From Billgrantia zhangzhouensis (GTDB lineage Bacteria; Pseudomonadota; Gammaproteobacteria; Pseudomonadales; Halomonadaceae): 64,000 nt of DNA. Location: assembly GCF_021404465.1 (NCBI RefSeq), contig NZ_JABFTT010000002.1, forward strand, positions 248,001 to 312,000, read 5' to 3'. The notes beneath the pieces were generated by a model. It worked only from the letters and a program-made list of their open reading frames with translations, made no database searches and was not told the DNA's origin. Positions 52,608 to 62,272 of the stretch are shown piece after piece (position 1 is the stretch's first letter; the number at the start of each line of letters is the position of its first letter). The translations under genes were made by a program, and so were the position numbers.

Positions 52608-53546
52608 TCAGCGGAACGCCTCCAGACAGCTGCGGTAGGATGCCAATGCCCGCTCACGAGAGATCGCCATCAGGCCGACCTCCTTGCCCGGCAGGCACTG
52701 CGCCAGACGTGCGGCAGCCAGCGGTGTCAGCGCCCCTAGGCGTGGGTAGCCGCCAATGGTTTGACGATCATTGAGCAGCACGATGGGCTGACCATCTGGC
52801 GGTACCTGCACCGCTCCCATCGGAATGCCTTCGGAGACCATGCTCCCCAACCGACAACGCAGCTCCGGCCCCAGCAGTCGCACTCCCATACGGTCGGCAC
52901 GGGTGTCGATGCGCCATGTCGCATTGAACGCACGGTAGAGACTGGTACCGGAGAAATGGCCGATCTGCGCACCGGGCACCAGCGCCAACTGATTGCCGCG
53001 CAGCGTCACCCCCTGGGCCGAGCCGAACGGCAAACGACGCCCCCTCACCTGGCACGGGTTCCACTCCAGCCGGTCGCCATCGCCCAGGGCACTGCCATCC
53101 CCACGCGGCCCTCCCAGCTGCTCCCGCGGCGTGGCACTGCGACTGCCCAGCACGACCGGCGTGGCCAGCCCACCAGGCACGGCCAGGTAAGCACGCAGGC
53201 CATCGCGGGGCTGATGAAAGCTCAGCCGTTGGCCCGCCATGACGGCAAAGGTCGTCCCTGGCGCCAGCGGACGGTCGTCGAGCCGGGCATCGAGGTCGGC
53301 GCCCGCCAATGCCAGGGTGGCATCCTGCTCCACCTCCAGCGTCAAGCCGCCGCCGAGCACGATCTCCAGCGCTGCGGCATCCAGCGCGTTACCTAGCAGC
53401 CAATTAGCCCAGTGGAACGAGACCCAGTCGGCGGCGCCACCCTGGGTCACGCCCAGGTGGCGCACGCCGAAGCGCCCGCCATCCACCACGAGCGCCAAAG
53501 GGCCCGCCTGTACGACACGCAGTAGTGAGTGCGTCATGTGACTCAC
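52608..53546 (-). CDS. pxpC: 5-oxoprolinase subunit PxpC (KipA-like)
   Basis: A 312-residue subunit of the ATP-dependent PxpABC 5-oxoprolinase, which opens pyroglutamate to glutamate. It is biotin-dependent-carboxyltransferase-like, with GPLALVVDGGRFGVRHLGVTQGGAADWVSFHWANWLLGN and LEIVLGGGLTLEVEQDATLALAGAD near the N-terminus, and MVSEGIPMGAVQVPPDGQPIVLLNDRQTIGGYPRLG near 235-270. The GTG start at 53546 is preceded by GGAGG at 7 nt and overlaps the pxpB stop; ATG 53537 is an alternative. It is the last gene of the long minus-strand operon. Confidence 0.92.
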   Translation of the reverse strand: MSHMTHSLLRVVQAGPLALVVDGGRFGVRHLGVTQGGAADWVSFHWANWLLGNALDAAALEIVLGGGLTLEVEQDATLALAGADLDARLDDRPLAPGTTFAVMAGQRLSFHQPRDGLRAYLAVPGGLATPVVLGSRSATPREQLGGPRGDGSALGDGDRLEWNPCQVRGRRLPFGSAQGVTLRGNQLALVPGAQIGHFSGTSLYRAFNATWRIDTRADRMGVRLLGPELRCRLGSMVSEGIPMGAVQVPPDGQPIVLLNDRQTIGGYPRLGALTPLAAARLAQCLPGKEVGLMAISRERALASYRSCLEAFR

Positions 53547-54253
53547 AGGGCGGCCTCCAGCGGTATGGTGTTGCCACCTTGACGTTCGAACTCGCTCCGG
53601 GAAATCGCCATGAAACGCACCCGATCCCCCGGGAGCAGCAGCGGTTCACCGCTCCGCGCATGTTCGAACAGGGGCACGGCGGTGCGCCCAAGAATGTTCC
53701 AGCCTCCCGGCGACAGCAACGGGTAGATCGCGGTCTGTCGATCGGCGATGCCCACGCTGCCGGCCGCCACCCGGCGACGCGGGGTCTTCAGCCGAGGCAC
53801 GGCCAAGGTCTCCTCGACCATGCCCATGAAGCTGTACCCCGGAGCAAAGCCGAGGGCGAAGACGTAATAGTCGCGGCCACAGTGGCGCTGCACGACCTCC
53901 TCGACCGACAGTCCGGTGCGCTCTGCCACCCGCTCCAGCTCGGGGCCGACGCTGAGATCGTACCAGACCGGGATCTCGTGGCGACGCCCCAGACCAGCGG
54001 CAGCCGGCTCGAGTCGTGAAAGTACGGCCTCGATTCGCGCCTTTGCTTCGCCATGTGTCAGGCGCAGGCAATCGTAGTGCAACATCAGCGTGGTGTAGGA
54101 TGGCACCAGATCGATCAGCAAATCCCCGAAGGCGTCGCGTAGCGCCCGGTCGGCGGCCACGATCCAGGACATGTTCGACTCGTCGATGTCATCGAACAGA
54201 CGCACCATGAGCACGTCCATGGCCGCCAATTCGATGCGTGCCCCGTGCGTCAT
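53543..54253 (-). CDS. pxpB: 5-oxoprolinase subunit PxpB (KipI-like)
   Basis: A 236-residue partner of PxpC. Family motifs are [14 protein letters not shown] (about 48-61), [53 protein letters not shown] and [15 protein letters not shown], all characteristic of the KipI/PxpB cyclophilin-like fold. It overlaps pxpA by 4 nt and pxpC by 4 nt, so the three subunits are translationally coupled. Confidence 0.93.
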   Translation of the reverse strand: MTHGARIELAAMDVLMVRLFDDIDESNMSWIVAADRALRDAFGDLLIDLVPSYTTLMLHYDCLRLTHGEAKARIEAVLSRLEPAAAGLGRRHEIPVWYDLSVGPELERVAERTGLSVEEVVQRHCGRDYYVFALGFAPGYSFMGMVEETLAVPRLKTPRRRVAAGSVGIADRQTAIYPLLSPGGWNILGRTAVPLFEHARSGEPLLLPGDRVRFMAISRSEFERQGGNTIPLEAAL

Positions 54254-55011
54254 GCCGTTTCCAGCGCCTTGAAGGCATCACGAATCGCGCGCACCGCCGC
54301 TACTGATTCGGGGTTGTCGCCGTGGACGCAGAGCGTGTCGCAGGGCAGCCGCAGCAGCGTACCATCGCTGGCCTCGAGCGGTTCACCGCGTGCCAGGCTG
54401 ACGGCCTGGGCCACGATGGTCGCCTGGTCGCGATGCACCGCTCCCGGCAGCCGGCGGGAGACGAGATGCCCCTTGGCGTCATAGGCCCGGTCGGCAAAGG
54501 TCTCGAACCAGATCGCCATATTCATCTCTTCCGCCAGCCGCAGGCTCGGCTCGGGGTCAGCGGTGGCCATCAGCATTAGCGGCAGGTTCGAGTCGAAGCT
54601 ACGCACCGCTCGCATCACTGCACGCAACAGCTCGACGTCGCGCGCCATGTCGTTGTACAGCGCGCCATGCGGCTTGACGTAGCGAATGCTCGTGCCCTCC
54701 GCCTGGCAAATACCCACCAGCGCGCCGACCTGATACAACACCAGGTCCTCGATCTCCTCGGGGGAACAGGCCATGGAGCGACGCCCGAAGCCCATCAGAT
54801 CGGGATAGGCCGGATGCGCGCCCACTCTCACGCCATGCTCTACCGCGAGCCGCACCGTCCGGCGCATCACATGAGGATCCGAAGCGTGAAAGCCACAGGC
54901 GATGTTGGCGCAATCGACATAGGGCATCACTTCGCTGTCGAGCCCCAGCGAATAATTGCCGAAGCTCTCTCCCATATCGCAGTTGAGTAATGGCAAAGTC
55001 GTCTGCAACAT
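54250..55011 (-). CDS. pxpA: 5-oxoprolinase subunit PxpA (LamB/YcsF family)
   Basis: A 253-residue subunit with the LamB/YcsF fold. Motifs are [38 protein letters not shown] (8-45), [32 protein letters not shown] and [23 protein letters not shown], with the acidic and His residues of the family conserved. It overlaps pxpB by 4 nt and follows the M14 peptidase-like gene by 54 nt. Confidence 0.95.
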   Translation of the reverse strand: MLQTTLPLLNCDMGESFGNYSLGLDSEVMPYVDCANIACGFHASDPHVMRRTVRLAVEHGVRVGAHPAYPDLMGFGRRSMACSPEEIEDLVLYQVGALVGICQAEGTSIRYVKPHGALYNDMARDVELLRAVMRAVRSFDSNLPLMLMATADPEPSLRLAEEMNMAIWFETFADRAYDAKGHLVSRRLPGAVHRDQATIVAQAVSLARGEPLEASDGTLLRLPCDTLCVHGDNPESVAAVRAIRDAFKALETA

Positions 55012-55065
55012 TGTGTCACCTAGCTCATCGATAATGGAAAGCGCTGTCTATTCGTGTAAGCACGT

Positions 55066-56829
55066 TCAGGTTGGTTCGAGCTGTTGATAATGAGTGTAGG
55101 CACTGACGACCGTTGCCCGCTGCACTTCATGCGCTAGCATGAAGGCATCGCCATATACTGTTTCATCCGGGTATTCGGTAATCAGCATCAATGGCGTCAA
55201 CTGAGTGTCATCCTGCATTAGCAGATAGGGAATATCATGCATGATGCAAAAGTCGAGCTCACCTGCATGCGCTTCGAAAATCGCGCTCTGGCGTCGATTG
55301 AACGCAATCAGTGCTGAAATGTTCGCCAGGTCCCGGATGATGCCCTCAAGTAGTCGCTGCGCCTGGCGTTGCCAACCTTCTCGGTAGCGAACGATCAGGA
55401 AGAACCCTTTTGGGATCGTCCACATCTCGAAGCCGCGCGGCACATAACCGGTCAATGGGCGAGTCCACTCGTGGGCTGGATAGCCATGCAGATTCACGTG
55501 CAGCCCGGCACCACTGCATTCTATGGCTCGCTCCCGAATCGCGTGCTCGAAACTGCCGCCGAGCGGCTGCGCCTGTAGGTCGCTCCCGAACGCTGTATAA
55601 CGGGCGGCATGGTGCATATGTTCAGGTTGCTCAGCGGCCAGGCGCTGGCGAAGATGATAACCGTCCGGGTTCTCCAAGGGAGAGATGACGAAATGGGCAT
55701 TCGGAAGAGCATTCAGCTCAACGGCAGCCCGCAGAGCCCCCACGATACCGGAGGTTTCGTTGGCATGCTGAGCAGCACTGATCAAGACGGCTCTATCGCT
55801 CCCGGGGCGATACCGCGCCACCACCGAGCGCCCGCTTCGGCTGTACGAAGACAGCGTCCGCTGCCCCAGTGCATCGAGGATTCCCCTGATCTGAGATTCG
55901 CCCAATGGTCGATCGGCCCTGTCCAACGGCGCGCTGGGAGGCACCGGGCTCGCTGACATGTGCAAGCCTTGCAGTGTGACGATTACGCTAGGCAAGGCAT
56001 CCGGCCGTGTCAGAACCTCCGGCACGATTTGCCCGGGCTGGACCGAGCGATCGCCCAGCGGCAGGCCGGCGCGGTACTGGAAGTATTCGAGCAACGAGAA
56101 GTAAAGATCTTCGTGCAGACCTTCTGCCAAGCTGATGTGCTCCGCACCGTGCGCCAGAGGCATATCCTGACTAGGCAGAATGACCCGAAGGTTCAGTTCT
56201 TCGAAGAGAGGCTGTTCGTCTTGCCACTCGCTTCCAATGACCGCACTCATGGCAGACTCGAACAGTTGTTCATAATCGGTGCGCAGTGGCGCATCATGGC
56301 GCTCACCTGCGACGGAGCACCAGCTCACCCAGCCGCATGGTGACAGCTGAAGAGTATCGACGTGATCGCGATGCATACGGTTGGGTGCAGCAACGCTGTG
56401 CTTTGCCACGACACCATCGGCGTGAGTCAGATGCACTTCATAGGAATAGCGGGTAGTGGCCTCTTCGGCCGCTACGGGCTCCCAAGTCAAGGTTACCTCG
56501 TCGCCCAGCAGGCCAGCCAAGGGATAGGCTTCCAGCAGGAAGCGGCGCGGTGACATTGCCGGTGATGGATAGAGTATCGTCACGGCCGTCAATGGCTGGT
56601 TACCGACTTCCTCGAGAAAGAAGTGGACTAGCGGCTTGTAAGCGCTACGGAAGCGCGCTCGAACGCCATGGCGGGCCAATTCACGCTCAGCGTCCCGGCG
56701 AGACTTCAGGTCATCGAATACCCATGCCTCAAGAGAGCCATCTCTGGCCGTGGGCCCACTATATTCGGCCACCAAGGCGTTGACGCTGCGCTCGAAGGTC
56801 TGCTTGAGCAAGATCTGCGTCTGCGTCAC
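55066..56829 (-). CDS. M14-family zinc carboxypeptidase-like protein
   Basis: A 587-residue protein. The C-terminal half has an M14-like zinc site: SAAQHANETSG (His355 and Glu358 of HxxE) and HVNLHGYP (His448); ENPDGYH at 386-392 is also typical of the fold. The first ~330 residues match no domain I know and may be specificity or sandwich domains. No signal peptide is seen, so it should be cytoplasmic and act on imported peptides or amides. It overlaps the dppC-like gene by 4 nt and precedes pxpA, tying it to peptide import and 5-oxoproline use. Confidence 0.75.
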   Translation of the reverse strand: MTQTQILLKQTFERSVNALVAEYSGPTARDGSLEAWVFDDLKSRRDAERELARHGVRARFRSAYKPLVHFFLEEVGNQPLTAVTILYPSPAMSPRRFLLEAYPLAGLLGDEVTLTWEPVAAEEATTRYSYEVHLTHADGVVAKHSVAAPNRMHRDHVDTLQLSPCGWVSWCSVAGERHDAPLRTDYEQLFESAMSAVIGSEWQDEQPLFEELNLRVILPSQDMPLAHGAEHISLAEGLHEDLYFSLLEYFQYRAGLPLGDRSVQPGQIVPEVLTRPDALPSVIVTLQGLHMSASPVPPSAPLDRADRPLGESQIRGILDALGQRTLSSYSRSGRSVVARYRPGSDRAVLISAAQHANETSGIVGALRAAVELNALPNAHFVISPLENPDGYHLRQRLAAEQPEHMHHAARYTAFGSDLQAQPLGGSFEHAIRERAIECSGAGLHVNLHGYPAHEWTRPLTGYVPRGFEMWTIPKGFFLIVRYREGWQRQAQRLLEGIIRDLANISALIAFNRRQSAIFEAHAGELDFCIMHDIPYLLMQDDTQLTPLMLITEYPDETVYGDAFMLAHEVQRATVVSAYTHYQQLEPT

Positions 56830-57677
56830 AGCGATGTCCTCCCGGTGGGGTCCAGGGTATCACGCAACCAATCGCCCAGCAGGTTGAGCCCCAGCACGGT
56901 CAGCAGGATTGCCAGTCCTGGGAAGACGCTGACCCACCACGCCGTCTGTAGATAGGTACGGCCTTCGGCCAACATACCGCCCCAGCTCGGGACCGACGGA
57001 TCGACACCCAGGCCAAGGAAGGTCAGGCTACTTTCCAGCAGAATGTTGTTGGCCACGTTGAGAGTCATCAACACGATGACGGGGCCGATGAGGTTAGGCA
57101 GTAGATGCTGGAAAAGGATCCGCGCGTCGCGCACCCCAATGGCCTTGGCCGACAGGATGAACTCACGATCCTTGAGCGACAGCACGGAGCCCCGCACCAA
57201 ACGCGCATACTGCACCCATTGAGAAATGATCAACAGAATGATCATGTTGGTCAGCCCACCGCCTATCACCGCAATGAAGGTGATCGCCAGCAGGATGAAG
57301 GGCAGCGCCAGTTGCACATCGGCGAAGCGCATGACCAGCATGTCGATGACACCACCGTAGTAACCTGAGATGAGCCCCATGACGATGCCTATCACTACCG
57401 CTCCCAAGGCGGAATAGACGCCTACCTTGAGAGATATCTCGCCGCCTATGACCACGCGAGCCAGCAGATCGCGCCCCAGGGGATCGGTGCCCAATGGATA
57501 GGCCGGTTCGGTCATGGGAGGCACCAGACGCATGGAGAGGTTGATATCGCTGCCACCGCTGGGGAACAGCCAGCCGGACAACAGGATGGCAGAAGCGATA
57601 CCTCCCACCAGCAGGATGCCCAGAATGAACTCGAGGTTCTTGAAACGCCGCAGAGGCATAGCATTGAGAGACAGCAT
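56826..57677 (-). CDS. DppC-like peptide ABC permease
   Basis: A 283-residue permease with PAYPLGTDPLGRDLLARVVIGGEISLKVG near residues 58-86 and the EAA loop REFILSAKAIGVRDARILFQHLLPNLIGPVIV (about 170-201). LGLGVDPSVPSWGGMLAEGR near 215 is a family block. It pairs with the DppB-like permease 5 nt upstream. Substrate is presumably peptide, possibly pyroglutamyl or amide-blocked, inferred from the downstream genes. Confidence 0.9.
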   Translation of the reverse strand: MLSLNAMPLRRFKNLEFILGILLVGGIASAILLSGWLFPSGGSDINLSMRLVPPMTEPAYPLGTDPLGRDLLARVVIGGEISLKVGVYSALGAVVIGIVMGLISGYYGGVIDMLVMRFADVQLALPFILLAITFIAVIGGGLTNMIILLIISQWVQYARLVRGSVLSLKDREFILSAKAIGVRDARILFQHLLPNLIGPVIVLMTLNVANNILLESSLTFLGLGVDPSVPSWGGMLAEGRTYLQTAWWVSVFPGLAILLTVLGLNLLGDWLRDTLDPTGRTSL

Positions 57678-57682
57678 TACAC

Positions 57683-58606
57683 TTAGTCCTTACGTACTCG
57701 GGGATCGACCAACCCGTAAGCGATATCCACCAGAAGGTTGATGGTGATGATCAACAACGAGAGTATGGTGATCACGCCTTGCAGCACCGGGTAGTCGCGC
57801 GCCGCGACAGCCTCGAAGGCTAGCGTGCCTAACCCCGGCCAGTTGAAGACCCGTTCTACGACCACGATGCCTCCCAACAGACCGCCGAACTGCAGGCCAA
57901 AATAGGTGATCAGCGGGATCGAGCAGTTACGCAATGCATGCTTGTAGAGCACCACCGAATTGGAGAGCCCCTTGGCCCTGGCCACCATCACATATTGGGA
58001 GCATAAGGTGTCGAGCATAGTAGTTCTCACTAACCTGACGTTGGTGGCAGTCAGGATGATGCCCATGGTGGCTGCTGGCATGATGAAGCTGGTCCAGCCC
58101 TCCATGCCGCTGGGCGGCAGTAGATTGAAGGTGATGGAAAGCAGCAAGACCAGCATGATCGCCAACCAGAAGTTGGGAAAGGAAAGCCCTATCAGCGACA
58201 AGACCCGGATCAGTTGGTCCGGCCAGCGCCCACGAGACACCGCCGCCTTGATGCCTAGTGGAATGGAAACCACGACGGAAACGAGCAGAGAGGCGAATGC
58301 CAGGGCGAGGGTCGCCGGCAATGCGCGTGCGATGAGGTCACTGACCTGGGTGCCGCCCATGAAGCTGCGACCAAGGTCGCCTACCAACAAGCCGCGAAGG
58401 AAGTCGAGGTACTGAGCGATGAACGGCTGGTTGAGACCCAACGCTTCACGAATCCTCTCGAGATCGGCCTCGGTGATGCTCCCAGAGCCTTGGGCTAGCA
58501 TGACGGCTGGATCACCGGTCAGACGGATGGCGAAGGATACGATCAAGGTGACCGCCAAGACCACGAAAGCGGCTTGCAGTAATCGATAGAATAGAAATTT
58601 TGCCAC
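57683..58606 (-). CDS. DppB-like peptide ABC permease
   Basis: A 307-residue permease with the DppB N-terminal helix (LFYRLLQAAFVVLAVTLIVSFAIRLTGDPA), GDLGRSFMGGTQVSDLIARALPATLALAF, the EAA loop QYVMVARAKGLSNSVVLYKHALRNCSIPL and the C-terminal NLLVDIAYGLVDPRVRKD. I chose the GTG start at 58606, with AGGGGAG 6 nt upstream; the longer ATG form from 58660 adds residues unlike the family. Confidence 0.9.
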   Translation of the reverse strand: MAKFLFYRLLQAAFVVLAVTLIVSFAIRLTGDPAVMLAQGSGSITEADLERIREALGLNQPFIAQYLDFLRGLLVGDLGRSFMGGTQVSDLIARALPATLALAFASLLVSVVVSIPLGIKAAVSRGRWPDQLIRVLSLIGLSFPNFWLAIMLVLLLSITFNLLPPSGMEGWTSFIMPAATMGIILTATNVRLVRTTMLDTLCSQYVMVARAKGLSNSVVLYKHALRNCSIPLITYFGLQFGGLLGGIVVVERVFNWPGLGTLAFEAVAARDYPVLQGVITILSLLIITINLLVDIAYGLVDPRVRKD

Positions 58607-58668
58607 GGATGGCTCCCCTTGGACGATAGCCAGCTGCCACCCAGGAGGAGTGACAGCCAACCGGTCAC

Positions 58669-60192
58669 TTACTCCGAGACGCTGACGTCGGTCAGGCGTA
58701 GACGATTGTCGGGGGCAGGCTCGAAACCCTGAACCCGATCGCTGACTCCATAGAGAGCGTTGAGACTGTACAGCGGCATTTCCAAGGCCCTCTCCTGGGT
58801 ATAGCGGGCGATCTCCTGCAACATTGCCTCGCGCTCGTCACGGTCGGTGATACCGCGCTGTGCGTTGAGCATACGATCCAGTTCCTCATCGCTATCGTAA
58901 GGATTCCAGCGCTCACCGGTGTGGTACATCAGATAGGCAGTGTTATCGTAATCGAAAGTCCAACCGCCCCACTTCTGCTGAAACATCTCCCCGGTACGTC
59001 CTGCCGGGATGATGTCATTGAGCAGGACATTGGTTTCGTAGGGCTGAATCGATGCGTTGATCCCCACCCCTTGGAGATAAGCCGCCACGACTTGAGCGAC
59101 CTCACCGAAGGTAGAATCGTTGCCGCGTACATCTATCTGAACGACGGCCCCTGGCTCGACACCGGCTTCGTCGAGCAATTGACGGGCACGTTCGGGGTCG
59201 TAGGGGTATGGTTCCAGCTCGGGGTCGTGACCGAATGACTGAGAACCCTGGAAGCTAGCAATCATTTGGCCTTCTCCGGCCAGAATGGAGTCGATGATAG
59301 CCTGACGATCTACCGCCATGATCATGGCTCGACGCACTCTTTCATCGGCAGTAATGCCCGACCGAGTATTGAAACGAACTGCCTCCACCGTCGGCGAAGG
59401 TACGCTTACGACTCTGATTCCGTTGTGGTTGTTGATGGTATCAATCATGCCGATGGGGATCGTCGGAGGAATGACGATATCGACACGTCCCGACTGCAGC
59501 TCAGCAACGGCCGTGGAGGGTTCGGAGATAAAGCGATAGGTGACGCTACTCAGTTTGGGCGCTCCTCCCCAATGATCGGCGAAAGCCTCCAGGCGAACAT
59601 TCTCACGGGGGCTATAGTCGACCATCCGAAATGGCCCGGTGCCCACGGGATTACTGTTGAAATGCTCGTCTCCATGCTCTTCGATATAGCCCGGCGGTAC
59701 TATCATGGCACCATAACCAGCCAACTTGGTTAACAGTACGGGGTCCGGCTCGCTCAAGTGGAAGTCGACGGTATAGTCATCGATGATCTCGACGCTCTCG
59801 ATGGCCGTATAGTTGGAGCGCTGTGGGCCACGCGCTCCCTCCTCTCCCAGCAAGCGCTCGAAGGTGAACTTGACTGCCTCGGCATTGAAGGGTTCACCGT
59901 TATGGAAGGTCACGCCTTCACGTAGCTCGAAGCGAATACGCGTGCCGTCATTCAGCACCTCCCAACGAGTAGCCAAACCGGGCACCAACTCCAAATCCGG
60001 CCCACGATAGGTGAGGCCATCGAACACGTTGGTGGCAAGCGAAGCCCAGTTCACCAGAAAAGTGTCGATTGGATCCCAGCTGCCGGGATCCTGAGGGGTT
60101 GCGATCGTCAACGACCCGGCCAGGGACATGGCGGAAGTTGACAGGGCCGATGCCGCCGCCAGCGCTTTGATCAACGCTCTCTTGTTTTTCAT
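58669..60192 (-). CDS. Family-5 peptide-binding protein (DppA-like)
   Basis: A 507-residue periplasmic receptor. The signal peptide is about 1-25 (MKNKRALIKALAAASALSTS then AMSLAG). Family blocks are GLATRWEVLNDGTRIRFELREGVTFHNGEPFNAEAVKFTFERLL (about 74-118), NPVGTGPFRMVDYSPRENVRLEAF and YDPERARQLLDEAG. Ligand is unknown; the operon suggests peptides with blocked or cyclised glutamate. It lies between the ATPase (25 nt) and permease genes. Confidence 0.9.
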   Translation of the reverse strand: MKNKRALIKALAAASALSTSAMSLAGSLTIATPQDPGSWDPIDTFLVNWASLATNVFDGLTYRGPDLELVPGLATRWEVLNDGTRIRFELREGVTFHNGEPFNAEAVKFTFERLLGEEGARGPQRSNYTAIESVEIIDDYTVDFHLSEPDPVLLTKLAGYGAMIVPPGYIEEHGDEHFNSNPVGTGPFRMVDYSPRENVRLEAFADHWGGAPKLSSVTYRFISEPSTAVAELQSGRVDIVIPPTIPIGMIDTINNHNGIRVVSVPSPTVEAVRFNTRSGITADERVRRAMIMAVDRQAIIDSILAGEGQMIASFQGSQSFGHDPELEPYPYDPERARQLLDEAGVEPGAVVQIDVRGNDSTFGEVAQVVAAYLQGVGINASIQPYETNVLLNDIIPAGRTGEMFQQKWGGWTFDYDNTAYLMYHTGERWNPYDSDEELDRMLNAQRGITDRDEREAMLQEIARYTQERALEMPLYSLNALYGVSDRVQGFEPAPDNRLRLTDVSVSE

Positions 60193-60217
60193 GTTCTTGT
60201 CTCCTACAAGCTATTGT

Positions 60218-62080
60218 TCACAGCGACTGAGCGCTGCGGTTGTGGCTCGCCTCGCGAGAGACGAAATGGCCAGGGTGAACTTCGATCAGCGGGAGAACTC
60301 TCGGCTCGTCACCCACCTTCCTGATAGGACTGGGGATCTCTCCCTCCAGCAGCGTATGCTCACGGCGATGGGTAGGGTCGGCCACGGGCACAGCTGCCAG
60401 CAACTTACGTGTATAGGCGTGCTGGGGGGCGTCGAACACGCGTTGCCTGGGCCCCATTTCGACGACCTGTCCCAGATGCAGCACTGCCACTCGATGGCTT
60501 ATCTTCTCGACGACGGCCATGTCGTGACTGATAAAGAGATAGGCCAGTCCTTCTTCCCGCTGCAATGTCATCATCAAATGGATGATCTGAGCCTGAATCG
60601 ATACGTCCAGTGCCGACAGCGCTTCATCGGCAATGATCAGCTTGGGGCGTGACGCCAGTGCCCTGGCGATACAGATACGCTGACGCTGGCCGCCGGAAAA
60701 CTCATGCGGATAGCGCTCGGCATGCTCGGGCTTTAGACCCACGCGTTCGAGCAATTCGCTGACGCGGCGCTGGATCATACGCTTACCGCTGAGCAGACCA
60801 TGGGTATGAATGGGTTCGGCAATCGAAAAACCAACGCTCTTACGCGGATCGAGGGAGGCAAAAGGATCCTGGAAGATGTACTGAACTTCCTGCCGTAGCC
60901 GCATCTTCTCGATACGACTCATCTGGGATACTGGCTTGCCGGAGAAGAAAATGTCACCGCTGGTGCTTTCCTGCAGCAACTGGATGGTACGACCAATGGT
61001 CGACTTGCCTGATCCCGATTCGCCAACCAGCGCGAGCGTCTCCCCGGGATAAATTTCCAGGCTGACGTTCTCGACGGCATGTACACGGTGACTGACACCA
61101 CCGAAGAATCCTTTTCGAATGTCGAAGCGAGTGACTAAATTGTCGATTCGTACGATCGGGGGTACATTCGGCTGGACGGTATCCTGCTCCTTGGACTCGC
61201 CTCTGCTACAGGCTTCGCTACCGTCGAAAACGACCAAGGGATCGATACGAGGCAGGCTATGGCCTTGCATGCTGCCAAGCTTGGGCACTGCCGAGAGCAG
61301 TGCCCTGGTATAGGGCTCCCTAGGAGTGGAGAATATTTCCTCTACCGGGGACTCCTCGACCTTTTCACCCTCTCTCATGACGACCACGTGATCGGCAACT
61401 TCCGCCACGACGCCCATGTCATGGGTAATGAAGATCACCGCCATGCCCAGTTTCTTCTGCAGATCACGAATGATTGCCAGGATCTGAGCCTGAATAGTCA
61501 CATCTAATGCCGTGGTCGGCTCGTCTGCCACCAGTATTCTTGGCTTGCAGGCCAAGGCCATGGCGATCATTACGCGCTGACGCATCCCCCCGGAGAGCTG
61601 GTGAGGATAGCGTTTGAGCAAAGACTCGGCGTCGGCCAAACGCACCAGTTCCAGTAGCCTTATGGCCTCCTGTCGCGCAGAAACCCGATCATGGCGCTCA
61701 TGTAGTATTAGCACTTCGGCGATCTGGTCGCCTATGGTGTAGACCGGATTCAGCGAGGTCATCGGCTCCTGAAAGATCATCGAGATCTCTTTGCCTCGAA
61801 TACGCCGCATCTCACGATCGGTGAGTTGGGCTAGATCGAGGTATGTGTCGGCACCTGGGCGTTGGAAGCGGATGCTGCCCTTGGTGATCGAGGCGTTCTG
61901 ATATTCCACCAAGCGCATGATGGCCAGCGAAGTGACGGATTTGCCAGAACCGGACTCGCCGACGATAGCAAGCGTCTCCCCTGCCTGGAGATTGAAAGAG
62001 AGGTTCTTGACGACTTCATTGCTACCAAAGGCAACATGGAGGGACTCGACACTCAGCAAAGGGAAAGAGCTCACAGGCAC
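60218..62080 (-). CDS. Fused dipeptide ABC ATPase (DppDF-like)
   Basis: A 620-residue protein with two ATPase domains. Domain 1: Walker A GESGSGKSV (about 40), signature LSGGMRQRV and Walker B ILVADEPTTALD. Domain 2: Walker A GESGSGKST (about 355), signature FSGGQRQRI, Walker B LIIADEALSALD. The second Walker B carries EA rather than the usual EP/T, a mild variant; the catalytic Glu is kept. A low-complexity linker (about 280-315) separates the domains. It is the first gene of the operon, divergent from a MarR-like regulator. Confidence 0.91.
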   Translation of the reverse strand: MPVSSFPLLSVESLHVAFGSNEVVKNLSFNLQAGETLAIVGESGSGKSVTSLAIMRLVEYQNASITKGSIRFQRPGADTYLDLAQLTDREMRRIRGKEISMIFQEPMTSLNPVYTIGDQIAEVLILHERHDRVSARQEAIRLLELVRLADAESLLKRYPHQLSGGMRQRVMIAMALACKPRILVADEPTTALDVTIQAQILAIIRDLQKKLGMAVIFITHDMGVVAEVADHVVVMREGEKVEESPVEEIFSTPREPYTRALLSAVPKLGSMQGHSLPRIDPLVVFDGSEACSRGESKEQDTVQPNVPPIVRIDNLVTRFDIRKGFFGGVSHRVHAVENVSLEIYPGETLALVGESGSGKSTIGRTIQLLQESTSGDIFFSGKPVSQMSRIEKMRLRQEVQYIFQDPFASLDPRKSVGFSIAEPIHTHGLLSGKRMIQRRVSELLERVGLKPEHAERYPHEFSGGQRQRICIARALASRPKLIIADEALSALDVSIQAQIIHLMMTLQREEGLAYLFISHDMAVVEKISHRVAVLHLGQVVEMGPRQRVFDAPQHAYTRKLLAAVPVADPTHRREHTLLEGEIPSPIRKVGDEPRVLPLIEVHPGHFVSREASHNRSAQSL

Positions 62081-62107
62081 TATACCTATATTTTCTTGGT
62101 AATTTAC

Positions 62108-62135
62108 ATGAAAATTATATTCATACTATGATCAT
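62108..62135. promoter_or_regulatory. AT-rich dyads in the divergent promoter region
   Basis: ATGAA-7-TTCAT (62108-62124) and the palindrome ATGATCAT (62128-62135) lie 28-55 nt upstream of the ATPase start and within the 192-nt gap to the MarR-like gene. Such a position fits an operator for the divergent regulator. This is inferred from symmetry and location. Confidence 0.45.
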
Positions 62136-62272
62136 GTCAATCGCCTTCGCTCGGCCAATGTCCAGGCATCGAGAGTCAGGACTGTCGATGGCAGCGCCTA
62201 AGCATCGCGCTTGGACAAGAGCCCATGGACACGTTAGCGCAGGCATACCAATAACCCTACGGCGGTTCATCG

